NCBI RefSeq assembly: GCF_003966155.1
Contig: NZ_RXNS01000018.1
Location: forward strand, 1-64,000
Length of the DNA stretch: 64,000 nucleotides
Direction of reading: 5' to 3'
Source: Halomonas nitroreducens
GTDB taxonomy: Bacteria; Pseudomonadota; Gammaproteobacteria; Pseudomonadales; Halomonadaceae
Below the pieces are notes generated by a model. That model saw only the letters and a list, made by a program, of their open reading frames with translations, ran no database searches and was not told the DNA's origin. The number at the start of each line of letters is the position of its first letter. Position 1 is the stretch's first letter. Position numbers and translations under genes: made by a program. Positions 32,708-40,510 of this stretch are shown piece by piece.

Positions 32708-33288
32708 GCGGCATCGATGCGCTTGGTCATCAGCAGCCAGTCACCGCCATGCTTGCCGCCGGGATAGGGCTCGACCGGCAGCGCGGCCACCTCGCGAAAG
32801 CCCTGGTGCTCGTAGAAGGTCCTGGCCACGCTGTTCTCGGAGGCGACGATCAAGCTCATCTCGGTACAGCCGGCGGCGATGGCCGAGGCCTCGGCCTGGG
32901 CCATCAGCAGGCTGGCCACGCCCCGGCGACGCGCCGCCTTGTAGGTGGCGATGGCGTTGATGTACCAGCTGCCCGGTGCCTGGGCCTCGAGGCGCAGCAG
33001 CGGCTGGACGACGCGCGGGCAATCCTCGAGGTCATCGAGGTCGTAGGGGTCCGGTAACCGGTAGTCCAGGATCATCCCCAGCAGCTTCTTCTTCTGGAAG
33101 CACACCTTGGCGTGCCGGTAGCTGAAACCGCCCTCCTCCCGGGCGGCGCGCTGCTCGCCCACGTCCATCGGCGTCTCGCTGCCCGTGGCCATCTGCCCCC
33201 ACAGGTACTCGGGCAGGCCCTCGCCCGCCAGGTTGATCAGATAGGCCAGGTCCCTGGCATGGGCCTTGGTGGCATCACGAATGTTCAT
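32704..33288 (-). CDS. GNAT family N-acetyltransferase
   Basis: The 194-residue protein has MNIRDATKAHARDLAYLINL, the acetyl-CoA-binding ATYKAARRRGVASLLMAQAE (R-R-x-G-V/A) and LIVASENSVARTFYEHQGF. It resembles uncharacterised acetyltransferases of proteobacteria. Its end overlaps the convergent MarR gene by 4 nt. The substrate is unknown. Confidence 0.88.
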   Translation of the reverse strand: MNIRDATKAHARDLAYLINLAGEGLPEYLWGQMATGSETPMDVGEQRAAREEGGFSYRHAKVCFQKKKLLGMILDYRLPDPYDLDDLEDCPRVVQPLLRLEAQAPGSWYINAIATYKAARRRGVASLLMAQAEASAIAAGCTEMSLIVASENSVARTFYEHQGFREVAALPVEPYPGGKHGGDWLLMTKRIDAA

Positions 33289-33492
33289 CTCACCTCCCCG
33301 GCGACTGCCCGACGCCGGTGGCGCCGGCTGGCGACCCTGCCGATCCCCGTGCGGGCCAACTCTTCACACATAGGGTAGGGACCACGATGGCCCATGGGAA
33401 TTCCACGGGAAGTCTCCCCCCACATGACGTCCGTCACGGCCCCCGCCCGGGGCTGCTAGCTTGTAGGCAGGCCCCCCTGACAGGACAGGCAC

Positions 33493-34599
33493 ATGAGCGA
33501 CGCCTTCGACCTGACCGACGACCTGGGACCGGAGAAGGTCCTCTACCTGCATGACCCCGCCACCCAGCTGCGCGCCATCCTGGTGATCGACAACGTCGCG
33601 GCCGGCCCGGCGATCGGCGGGACCCGCATGGCCCCGGACGTGAGCCTCGAGGAGTGCGCCCGCCTGGCCCGGGCCATGACGCTGAAGAACGCTTCGGCCG
33701 GCCTGCCCCACGGCGGAGCCAAGGCGGTGATCTTCGCCGATTCCCACATGCCCACTGCCGACAAGGAGCGGTTGGTGCGCGCCTACGGCTACGCGATCCG
33801 CGAGGTGACGGACTACATTCCCGGCCCCGACATGGGCACCGACGAGATCGCCATGGCCTGGGTGCATGACATGACCGGCCGCGCGGTGGGCCTGCCCCGT
33901 GAGCTCGGCGGCATTCCCCTGGACGAGATCGGCGCCACGGGATTCGGCCTGGCCGCAGCCATCGAGGAGGCCCAGGCCCACGGCGCCTTCCGCCTCGCGG
34001 GGGCGCGCATCGCCATCCAGGGCTTCGGCGCCGTGGGCCGGCATGCGGCGCGCTACCTGGCCGAACGTGGCGCCGTGCTGGTGGCGGTCAGCGATTCCGG
34101 CGGCACCCTGGTCCACCCCGAGGGGCTCGACGTGCAGGCCCTGATCGACTGGAAGCAAGAGGGCCATGCGGTGGCCAGGTTCCGGGACGGCGAGGCCCGC
34201 GACCGGGACGCCATCATCGATGTCGAGTGCGAGGTGTGGATTCCCGCGGCGCGACCGGATGTACTGCATGAGGGCAACGTGGACCGGCTCAGGGCCAAAG
34301 TGGTGGCCGAGGGGGCCAATATCCCCGCGACCGAGGAGGCCGAGCGCCGACTCGCCGAGCGGGGCGTGCTGGTGCTGCCGGACTTCATCGTCAACGCCGG
34401 CGGGGTCATCTGCGCCGCGGTCGAACACGCCAACGGCAGCCAGGGGGAGGCCCTGGCGCGCATCGAGGAGAAGATCCGCCACAACCTGGACGAGGCGCTC
34501 GGCCGGGCCAAGGAAGCGGGCCAGCTGCCCCGTACGGCGGCGGAGCAGATGTCGCGGGAACGGGTCTGTACCGCCATGCGCTTCCGGCGCCCCTGGTGA
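33493..34599 (+). CDS. Glu/Leu/Phe/Val dehydrogenase family protein
   Basis: A 368-residue NAD(P)-dependent amino-acid dehydrogenase. AIGGTRMAPDVSLEE, MTLKNASAGLPHGGAKAVI (lysines 65 and 77 for substrate and catalysis), YIPGPDMGTDE (catalytic aspartate) and the dinucleotide loop IQGFGAVGRHAA are all conserved. The length and the TRM/LPHGGAK pattern are nearer to leucine dehydrogenase-like members than to hexameric glutamate dehydrogenases. It interconverts an L-amino acid and its 2-oxo acid, and the substrate is uncertain. A TAGCTT box lies at 33457-33462. Confidence 0.92.
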   Translation: MSDAFDLTDDLGPEKVLYLHDPATQLRAILVIDNVAAGPAIGGTRMAPDVSLEECARLARAMTLKNASAGLPHGGAKAVIFADSHMPTADKERLVRAYGYAIREVTDYIPGPDMGTDEIAMAWVHDMTGRAVGLPRELGGIPLDEIGATGFGLAAAIEEAQAHGAFRLAGARIAIQGFGAVGRHAARYLAERGAVLVAVSDSGGTLVHPEGLDVQALIDWKQEGHAVARFRDGEARDRDAIIDVECEVWIPAARPDVLHEGNVDRLRAKVVAEGANIPATEEAERRLAERGVLVLPDFIVNAGGVICAAVEHANGSQGEALARIEEKIRHNLDEALGRAKEAGQLPRTAAEQMSRERVCTAMRFRRPW

Positions 34600-34798
34600 T
34601 TCCGGGTGGCAAGCGGTCAGCACAGGTTCGCGCCTGGCGCGCCAGTGACGCCCCGGCGGTGCGTTTCTTCCTGGCGCACAACCCCGACTAGGTGACGGGC
34701 GAGGGCCCGTTACCATCATCGGTCGACGGCGCCCGCGCCGACACGGCATGGGCCCGGTCATCACCGGGCCCGTGATGGTTGGTGCCAGTGTGGCGGGG

Positions 34799-35251
34799 CT
34801 ACTGGAAGGTATCGCAGACGGCCGTCAGGGCGGAGGGATCGTGGCTCTCCACATGGGTGGTGGCCTCGCCGGCGGGCTCGATGGTCACGCTCCACTGGTG
34901 GTCGTTGTTCATGGGGTCGCAGTTGCCGGCACTGCCGCCCCCGAAGTTGGAATCGATCCAGTAGTGGACGGCATAGCTGCCGCCTTCCTGCAACACGCCG
35001 GGGAACTCGAAGGAGAACGCCGGATCGCCGTCGGCGGACACCTCACCGGTCTTCACGGCGATGGTGTCGCCATTGGCGGTGTCCACCAGCGCCGCCTGGA
35101 TCGCCTGGCCGCCATGCGGCCCGTTGAAGCTGGCATCGCCCTGAAAGGTCAGGTCATGGCCCTCACTGGCCAGGGCCGCGCCAGCCACCAGGGGCAGCGC
35201 CAACAGCAGGCCCCGTCCGAGGCGGGCCGCGGAAAGCATCGTGGTCGTCAT
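34799..35251 (-). CDS. Secreted protein of unknown function, paralogue B
   Basis: The 150-residue protein has a signal peptide (cleavage near ALA, residue 28) and GGGAGG before the ATG at 35251. It shares with the protein at 23636-24091 the blocks HDLTFQGDASFNGPHGGQAI, FEFPGVLQEGGSYAVHYWID, SNFGGGSAGNCDPMNNDHQW and a C-terminal cysteine (VCDTF). The two are clear paralogues kept as single genes about 11 kb apart. A TATGCT box lies at 35305-35310 on the minus strand. No named family is recognised. Confidence 0.75.
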   Translation of the reverse strand: MTTTMLSAARLGRGLLLALPLVAGAALASEGHDLTFQGDASFNGPHGGQAIQAALVDTANGDTIAVKTGEVSADGDPAFSFEFPGVLQEGGSYAVHYWIDSNFGGGSAGNCDPMNNDHQWSVTIEPAGEATTHVESHDPSALTAVCDTFQ

Positions 35252-35350
35252 GGTGCACCTCCCGAAGGGTGGCAAAAGAACGTGAAGCCCCGAGGGCTGA
35301 CTCCAGCATAGTGCCCCATGCCGCCCGGTGCCGAAGACGCCAGGCCGGCA

Positions 35351-35968
35351 TCAGCACGAGGCGTCGGCCGGGCTGCCTGCCGGTGACTCGGAGAGCGCCT
35401 GGTGGTGGTTCGGGCAACGTTCGATGATCCGCAGGGTCTTGGTGTCGATACCCAGCACCTCGAAGGGGTCGGCATTGCCCTGCTCCCTCAGCCAGTCCAG
35501 CTGCAGGCGAATCGCCTCCCCTTCGAGCGCACCGCGGCAAGGGGCCACCTCGTCCGCGCGATTGCGGACCTGGAAATGGTGGACGATCTCGTGGAGAAGG
35601 AAGCTGTAATCGAGCGCCGAGAAGATATCGAAATCCTCGCGGAGGTAGATGGTCCCTTCCTGGGGGTCATAGGCGCTTTTGACCTCGGGAATCAGCTCGA
35701 CCGGAAACGCCGGAAAACAGCGCTGCTTGAGCCGTGCCTCGCTCTCCATGGCGACCCCGGGCTGAGCGGGCTCACGGTAGGCCCGGTGCTCCGCGACCCA
35801 CGCGGAGAGGGTGCTCACGGCATGGTCCAGCAGGATCGTCTCGACCGGCCCGAGCGGAAGCTCTCCGGTGCCCGGGACCCAGCCATTGCCGGCGGTCCCC
35901 TGGGCGAGACCGGGTTGCGCGAACAGCAACCATCCGAGCATGACGCCGAGAGAAGTCGAGCTTGTCAT
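35351..35968 (-). CDS. Secreted DUF6647-like protein with HExxH motif
   Basis: The 205-residue protein has a signal peptide (MTSSTSLGVMLGWLLFAQPG, cleavage near residue 22). The central FLLHEIVHHFQVRNR contains HEIVH, a zinc-peptidase-type HExxH, and EGEAIRLQLDWLREQG downstream could give the third ligand glutamate. Four cysteines are present in the mature part. The overall shape matches the DUF6647 family. Peptidase activity is plausible but unproven. A TAGCCT box lies on the minus strand near 36008. Confidence 0.7.
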   Translation of the reverse strand: MTSSTSLGVMLGWLLFAQPGLAQGTAGNGWVPGTGELPLGPVETILLDHAVSTLSAWVAEHRAYREPAQPGVAMESEARLKQRCFPAFPVELIPEVKSAYDPQEGTIYLREDFDIFSALDYSFLLHEIVHHFQVRNRADEVAPCRGALEGEAIRLQLDWLREQGNADPFEVLGIDTKTLRIIERCPNHHQALSESPAGSPADASC

Positions 35969-36357
35969 GTGAACGTCCCAGGAAACCGAGTGGAAAATGC
36001 CTGTTGCCGCTTTACTAGGCTAGTCCCTCGCGTGGGTGACGTCCCCTCGCCCCTGCCCCTACCCGCGATCCACGACCACTGGTGTCACTCCCACTCCCCC
36101 GCCCGTCTGCCGCTCAGGCACGCGCGCGCCCGGACGAGGACGGATGCAGGGCAGGCTTATCCGAAATGACTTATATTACTCCCCTCCCCCATGCCATGGG
36201 GGACTCGACGGTCGCGCCGCGGTGCGCTGATCGGCCAGGACAGGGAGGCCTGCCGACTGCCCGAGCGAATTCAAACAGTCGTTTGCATTTCCGCACAGGT
36301 CGACTAGGCTAGTTCACGAACACTGTTTCAAAACTTCCAGGGACGGGAGATTCGATC
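35969..36357. other. Intergenic region with divergent promoters
   Basis: This stretch of about 390 bp separates the minus-strand HExxH gene from the plus-strand biosynthetic operon. It contains a likely minus-strand -10 box near 36008 and a strong plus-strand promoter (36282-36310). Two C-rich runs (about 36055-36115 and 36180) have no gene. The region around 36160-36180 is AT-rich. No other coding frame is convincing. Confidence 0.6.
36282..36310 (+). promoter_or_regulatory. Sigma70-type promoter of the ketosynthase operon
   Basis: A -35 element TTTGCA (36282-36287) and a -10 element TAGGCT (36305-36310) are separated by exactly 17 nt. The -10 variant is the same one seen upstream of many other genes in this window. 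Transcription would start near 36317, about 40 nt before the leader ORF. Confidence 0.6.
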
Positions 36358-36399
36358 ATGCCAACCCCTTACCATCGACGCCGCCGCGAGGTTCGCTGA
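36358..36399 (+). CDS. 13-residue arginine-rich leader peptide
   Basis: The frame MPTPYHRRRREVR has GACGGGAG eight bases upstream of its ATG. Its TGA (36397-36399) overlaps the ATG of the next gene (TGATG), so the downstream gene lacks its own separate ribosome site and is likely translated by re-initiation. Four consecutive arginine codons (CGA CGC CGC CGC) could make translation sensitive to arginyl-tRNA. Whether it regulates the operon or only couples translation is inference. Confidence 0.5.
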   Translation: MPTPYHRRRREVR

Positions 36400-36968
36400 T
36401 GGATACGCATTCGCTGCTGATTCAGGTGCTGCTGTTTGTCTTTCTGCCGCTGTGGGGCATTGCCGGTTTTGTCGACTGGTGCTGCCACCGGGCCACCCGC
36501 ATCGAGGCCACCTCGGGGCTGAGGGAATCGCTGGTCCACTCGCTGATGGGGGTGCAGGTCGGCATTCCCATCCTTCTTTGCCTGCTCTACCGGGTCAACG
36601 TGCTGGTGCTGCTGATCTGCCTGCTGGCCTGGCTGCTGCACGAGCTGGTGGCCCACTGGGACGTGCACTATGCCGCACCGAGACGGCATATCAGCATCTG
36701 GGAGATGCATGCCCATAGCTACCTGGCCAGCCTGCCGTTCTACATGCTGGCCATGATCGTGGTGATCAACTGGCCGGTGATGCGGGACCTGCTGGCCCTG
36801 GACTGGGCCGGCCAGCTCCACCTGGTGGCCCTCGACGCGCCCCATGGCGGCGAAGGCTACCTGCCCCTCTACCTCGGCTTCATGGCGCTGCTGGCGGTCT
36901 TCCCCTACGCGGAGGAGAACCTGCGCTGCCTGCGCTACGCCCTCAAGCAACGGAGGACGGCGGCATGA
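36399..36968 (+). CDS. Histidine-rich integral membrane protein of the ketosynthase operon
   Basis: The 189-residue protein has four or five membrane helices. Conserved-looking blocks are FVDWCCHRATRIEATSGLRE (H30), SLVHSLMG (H47) and HELVAHWDVHYAAPRRHISI followed by WEMHAHSY (H81, H86, H90, H97, H104, H106). Clusters of histidines at membrane borders resemble the diiron ligands of membrane hydroxylases and desaturases, but the exact HxxxH/HxxHH spacing of known families is not met. It is the first gene of a four-gene run with overlapping ends. A lipid-modifying role is inferred. Confidence 0.65.
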   Translation: MDTHSLLIQVLLFVFLPLWGIAGFVDWCCHRATRIEATSGLRESLVHSLMGVQVGIPILLCLLYRVNVLVLLICLLAWLLHELVAHWDVHYAAPRRHISIWEMHAHSYLASLPFYMLAMIVVINWPVMRDLLALDWAGQLHLVALDAPHGGEGYLPLYLGFMALLAVFPYAEENLRCLRYALKQRRTAA

Positions 36969-38077
36969 GCGTCTACATCACCAGCACCGGCCACCACCTG
37001 CCTGGCGAGCCGGTCGACAACGCGCGCATCGAGGAGGTGCTCGGCCGGGTCCATGGCAAGCCCAGCCGGCTGAAGCGACGCATCCTCAAGTCCAACGGCA
37101 TCCGGCAACGCCACTACGCCATCGATGCCGAGCACCGTACCACCATCGGCAACGATGCCATGGCCGCCCGAGCCGGCGAGGACTGCCTGGCGCAGGGCTA
37201 CCTGGCCAAGCTGCGCATCGAGATGCTCAGCGTGGCCACCAGCCAGGGTGACCTGGTGCTGCCGGGCTTCGGCAGCATGGTGCAGGCCGAGCTCGGCCTG
37301 TCGGACGTGGAGCTCAACACCAGCCACGGCATCTGCTCGAGCAGCATGATGGCGCTGAAGGCGGCCTACACCGGCGTGAAGGCGGGCGAGCACGGCAACG
37401 CCCTGGTCATTGCCAGCGAGCTGGCCTCGCGGCTGTTCAAGGCCAGCCGCTACGAGGCCGCCGGGGCGGAGGTCGACTTCGACGCCGAGTTCCTGCGCTG
37501 GATGCTCTCCGACGGCGCCGGGGCCCTGCTGCTGGAGAAGCGTCCCCGGGAGTTGTGTTTCCGCATCGACTGGATCCGCGGCATCTCCCACGCCGATGCC
37601 TTCCCGGTGTGCATGAGCGTGGGTCGGCCGGCCGCCGGCGAGGGCCACGCCAGCTGGCAGGACTACCCCACCTACGCCGAGGCGGAGGCCGCCGGCGCGT
37701 TGCTGATCCGCCAGGACGTGCGGCTGCTCGACCACCTGGTCAAGCTCGGCGTGGACGGCCTGCTGCGGCTGATCGACGAGGGCCGGGTCGCGGTGGACAA
37801 GGTCGACCACCTGCTCTGCCACTACTCGTCGCATTACTTCCGCGGCAAGATCTTCGACATGCTCACCCAGGCCGGGGCAGCCATTCCCGAGCAGAAGTGG
37901 TACACCAACCTCTACAGCCGGGGGAATACCGGCTGCGCCTCGCTGTTCATCATGCTCGACGAGTTCCGCCGCACCCAACGCTACGCCGAGGGCGACACCC
38001 TGCTGTGCTTCGTGCCCGAGAGCGGTCGCTTCAACAACGTCTACATGCACCTGACGGTCGTCAAGGAGTCGTCATGA
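36965..38077 (+). CDS. StlD/DarB-like beta-ketoacyl synthase (KAS III fold)
   Basis: The 370-residue thiolase-fold condensing enzyme has its catalytic cysteine at C124 (SHGICSSSMMALKAA), the likely histidine at H286 (CHYSSHYFRGKI) and asparagine at N321 (RGNTGCAS). The pattern follows the StlD/DarB family, which joins acyl thioesters in dialkylresorcinol and stilbene synthesis rather than starting fatty acids like FabH. No aromatase or acyl-carrier protein gene lies nearby. It overlaps both neighbours by 4 nt, indicating tight coupling. The substrate is unknown. Confidence 0.85.
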   Translation: MSVYITSTGHHLPGEPVDNARIEEVLGRVHGKPSRLKRRILKSNGIRQRHYAIDAEHRTTIGNDAMAARAGEDCLAQGYLAKLRIEMLSVATSQGDLVLPGFGSMVQAELGLSDVELNTSHGICSSSMMALKAAYTGVKAGEHGNALVIASELASRLFKASRYEAAGAEVDFDAEFLRWMLSDGAGALLLEKRPRELCFRIDWIRGISHADAFPVCMSVGRPAAGEGHASWQDYPTYAEAEAAGALLIRQDVRLLDHLVKLGVDGLLRLIDEGRVAVDKVDHLLCHYSSHYFRGKIFDMLTQAGAAIPEQKWYTNLYSRGNTGCASLFIMLDEFRRTQRYAEGDTLLCFVPESGRFNNVYMHLTVVKESS

Positions 38078-38754
38078 ACAGCAAGGTCACCACCCCGGCC
38101 GGGCAGGAGTGCCTGCAGGGACTGATGCGCACCTGGTTCGAGTTCGAGCGCCAGCTGGGGCGCGTCCCCGTGATCCAGCGTCTCGAGCGTGGCCGCTTCA
38201 CCCTGGAGGACCACCGCCGCCTGCTGCTGCATCTGCGCCAGCAGGTGGTCGAGGGCGCGCGCTGGATCACCCGCGGCGCCTCCAGCTTCGATCGCCGCTA
38301 TACCGACGTCCGCTCGATGGTGATCGACCATGCCCGGGAGGAACACCGCGACTACGAGATGCTCGAGGCGGACTACGTGGCCGCCGGCGGTGAACGCCAG
38401 GCCCTCATCGAGGGCGAGCGCAATGCCGGCAGCGAGGCCCTGCACGCCTTCATGATGTACCGGGCGAGCCAGCCCAACCCCGTGGACCTGATCGGCGCCA
38501 TGTGGATCATCGAGGGGCTGGGCCAGAAAATGGCCGGCGACTGGGCGCGCCGGGTCGAGGCGGCCACCGGCGACGACGGCTGCACGCGCTTCATGCGCTA
38601 CCACGGCGAGAATGACGACGCCCACCTGGACAAGCTCTATGCCCTGCTCGACCGGGTCTGTCGCGACGCGGCCGACTGCCGGGCCATCCTGCGGACCGCC
38701 CGGGTCGTGGCCCGGCTCTATGTGCTGCAGCTCGAGGAGGTGGATCATGACTAG
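38074..38754 (+). CDS. Heme-oxygenase-like diiron oxidase (HDO) family protein
   Basis: The 226-residue all-helical protein is annotated in relatives as an iron-containing redox enzyme. The C-terminal motif YHGENDDAH gives H177-x3-D181-x2-H184, the usual third-helix ligand set of HDO enzymes. E147 (WIIEGLG) and an EEH cluster (89-91) are candidates for the remaining ligands. Known members (UndA, CADD, SznF) use a diiron site and O2 to attack fatty acids or amino groups. It lies between the ketosynthase and a protein of unknown function, with start/stop overlaps on both sides. Confidence 0.8.
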   Translation: MNSKVTTPAGQECLQGLMRTWFEFERQLGRVPVIQRLERGRFTLEDHRRLLLHLRQQVVEGARWITRGASSFDRRYTDVRSMVIDHAREEHRDYEMLEADYVAAGGERQALIEGERNAGSEALHAFMMYRASQPNPVDLIGAMWIIEGLGQKMAGDWARRVEAATGDDGCTRFMRYHGENDDAHLDKLYALLDRVCRDAADCRAILRTARVVARLYVLQLEEVDHD

Positions 38755-39637
38755 TCGACGCAGTCCCTTCCTGCGGGCCCTGGAAGTCGACGACTCGCTG
38801 CCCATCGAGCCCGAGGCCATGCGCCTGTGGCTCGCCGACCTCGAGCGCCCGACCCGCTGGTGGCTGCGCCCGCTGCTGCAGGGGGGGCTGGGGGCGCTGC
38901 TGCATGTGATCTGGTTCCTCAAGCGCCTGCCGCTGCCTCAGTTCCGGGCCCACGGGCTGCTGCAGCGGCTGATCTGCTGGTTCTGCACCCATGCGGTCAG
39001 CCCCGAGGCCAACCTGCTGATCCTGCGTCACTTCGCCACCGAATCGAACGTGATCAACTTCCTGGTGGATAACGGCGAGGCGGCGGACGTCGCCCCGCTG
39101 ACGCTCTACCCCCGGTGCATCCGGGACATGCGGGAGGCGAGCTTCGTCGACCATGACCAGGAGCTGTTCCGCGCCTTCGCGGCCATGGGACACTGGCGGC
39201 CACGCCCGGCCCCGCTGGCCCCGGAAACCCTGCGCTGGACGCACTGGCGGCCGATCGCCATGGCGGACCTCCGGGTTCGCCGACGGCGCACCCAGGTGCT
39301 GGACTTCGAGAGTGCCCATGGGCTGTTCATGTGCCTGTTCTGCCTGCTGCTGACCCGCGAGGAGTACCGCGACGCCATCAACGGCTTCAACCTGGACCAG
39401 TCACTGGCCATCCGTATCGGCCAGCTGATCGGCGACCCGGGGCTGGCCGAGATGGCCTACAACAAGTACCCGCACTACCTGGTGGGGCCCTGGAATCTCA
39501 GTCAGCGCTTCCTGATGCATGGCTTCTTCACCGAGCATCTCTATGCGCGACTGGAGCGACTGCGACAGGCGGCGACGGAGACGGAGACGCCTCTTGCAGC
39601 GCGACACCCGGCCGGCAGCGAGAGTTACACGACGTGA
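38747..39637 (+). CDS. DUF6999-like protein of the ketosynthase operon
   Basis: The 296-residue protein starts at the ATG at 38747 with GAGGAGG upstream, overlapping the diiron oxidase gene by 8 nt. It has one hydrophobic segment near residues 43-60 (LRPLLQGGLGALLHVIWFLK) and conserved-looking blocks HAVSPEANLLILRHFATESN and NKYPHYLVGPWNLSQ. The sequence matches proteins annotated DUF6999, which accompany ketosynthase and HDO genes. No catalytic motif is recognised. It ends the operon. Confidence 0.65.
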   Translation: MTSRRSPFLRALEVDDSLPIEPEAMRLWLADLERPTRWWLRPLLQGGLGALLHVIWFLKRLPLPQFRAHGLLQRLICWFCTHAVSPEANLLILRHFATESNVINFLVDNGEAADVAPLTLYPRCIRDMREASFVDHDQELFRAFAAMGHWRPRPAPLAPETLRWTHWRPIAMADLRVRRRRTQVLDFESAHGLFMCLFCLLLTREEYRDAINGFNLDQSLAIRIGQLIGDPGLAEMAYNKYPHYLVGPWNLSQRFLMHGFFTEHLYARLERLRQAATETETPLAARHPAGSESYTT

Positions 39638-39711
39638 CATTCCCCGGGGCCTTGGCCATATTACCCGGGTGCGCCAGGCGCACGAACTCTCATCGCAAGG
39701 GAAAAGGGATT

Positions 39712-40392
39712 ATGTCGATCTATCGCAAGGCTGCGCTCGTGGCCCTTCCACTACTGTCTTACACGGCGGGCGTCCAGGCCCTGGAGTGGGAAGCCGCCCC
39801 GTCCTACGGCACCGTGAACCTCGTCTCCGGGTTCCAGCCCGACCCGCATCGCACCAGCCTCAGTGCCGGCGGCAGCCGCTCCGCCGGCGAGGCGGGCCCC
39901 AACTGCAGCGGCTACGTCAGCGACAAGCCCGACCTGGACCTCAACTACGAGGCCGGCCAGCATGTGCTGAGCATCTTCGTGGAGTCCCCGGCCGACACCA
40001 CCCTGGTGGTCTACGACGCCGCCGGCAACTGGCACTGCAACGACGACTACTCCACCATGGCCGGCACCAATCCCGGGATCAAGTGGAACAACCCGCCGGC
40101 CGGCAACTACAACATCTGGGTCGGCACCTATGCCGCCGGTGAGCTGCAGGACGCCGTCCTCAACATTTCCGAGGCCAGTCCGTCCTGGGGCGCCAGCGGC
40201 GTCAGCTCGGGCAGCAGTGCCGGCGGCATCGAGTGGGGTGACAACACCAGCCGCTGGGCCAACGACGGCGAGTGCGACGATCCGCGCTTCGGCGGCCCGG
40301 GGGTGCATTCGCTGAACATCGACGAGGATCGCTACCACGACGCCAACGACTGCCGCAGTCTCTACGAGCAGGGCCAGGTCTACCTGAAGTGA
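39712..40392 (+). CDS. Secreted protein with NDGECDDPRF motif
   Basis: The 226-residue protein has a signal peptide (cleavage after VQA near residue 23). The mature domain resembles C-terminal pre-peptidase-like beta folds (CSGYVSDKPDLDLNYEAGQH, LVVYDAAGNWHCNDDYSTMA, GIKWNNPPAGNYNIWVGTYA). It is followed by a serine/glycine linker and a C-terminal block WGDNTSRWANDGECDDPRFG with two cysteines, a motif found in other secreted proteins with likely calcium or disulfide stabilisation. It has its own ribosome site and a strong terminator follows. Function unknown. Confidence 0.7.
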   Translation: MSIYRKAALVALPLLSYTAGVQALEWEAAPSYGTVNLVSGFQPDPHRTSLSAGGSRSAGEAGPNCSGYVSDKPDLDLNYEAGQHVLSIFVESPADTTLVVYDAAGNWHCNDDYSTMAGTNPGIKWNNPPAGNYNIWVGTYAAGELQDAVLNISEASPSWGASGVSSGSSAGGIEWGDNTSRWANDGECDDPRFGGPGVHSLNIDEDRYHDANDCRSLYEQGQVYLK

Positions 40393-40405
40393 GCCCGCCG
40401 TGACC

Positions 40406-40434
40406 CCGATGCCGGCCAGCCCGGCCGGCATCGG
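40406..40434. terminator. Perfect hairpin after the secreted-protein gene
   Basis: Twelve-base arms CCGATGCCGGCC and GGCCGGCATCGG flank a 5-nt loop 14 nt after the stop codon. The position and stem strength suit an intrinsic terminator, although no T-tract follows. Confidence 0.6.
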
Positions 40435-40510
40435 TCCCGCCTGGTACCCCCGTTTCAGAGGTTCGTTGAAGAGGTGGCGAGCGGCCATCGCCAACCTCTG
40501 ATGCAAGGCA

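Noticed and set aside
34604..34691. A short frame (VRAWRASDAPAVRFFLAHNPD) after the amino-acid dehydrogenase gene.
   Set aside because: It faintly resembles the start of a GNAT protein but is far too short and has no continuation, so it is not annotated.
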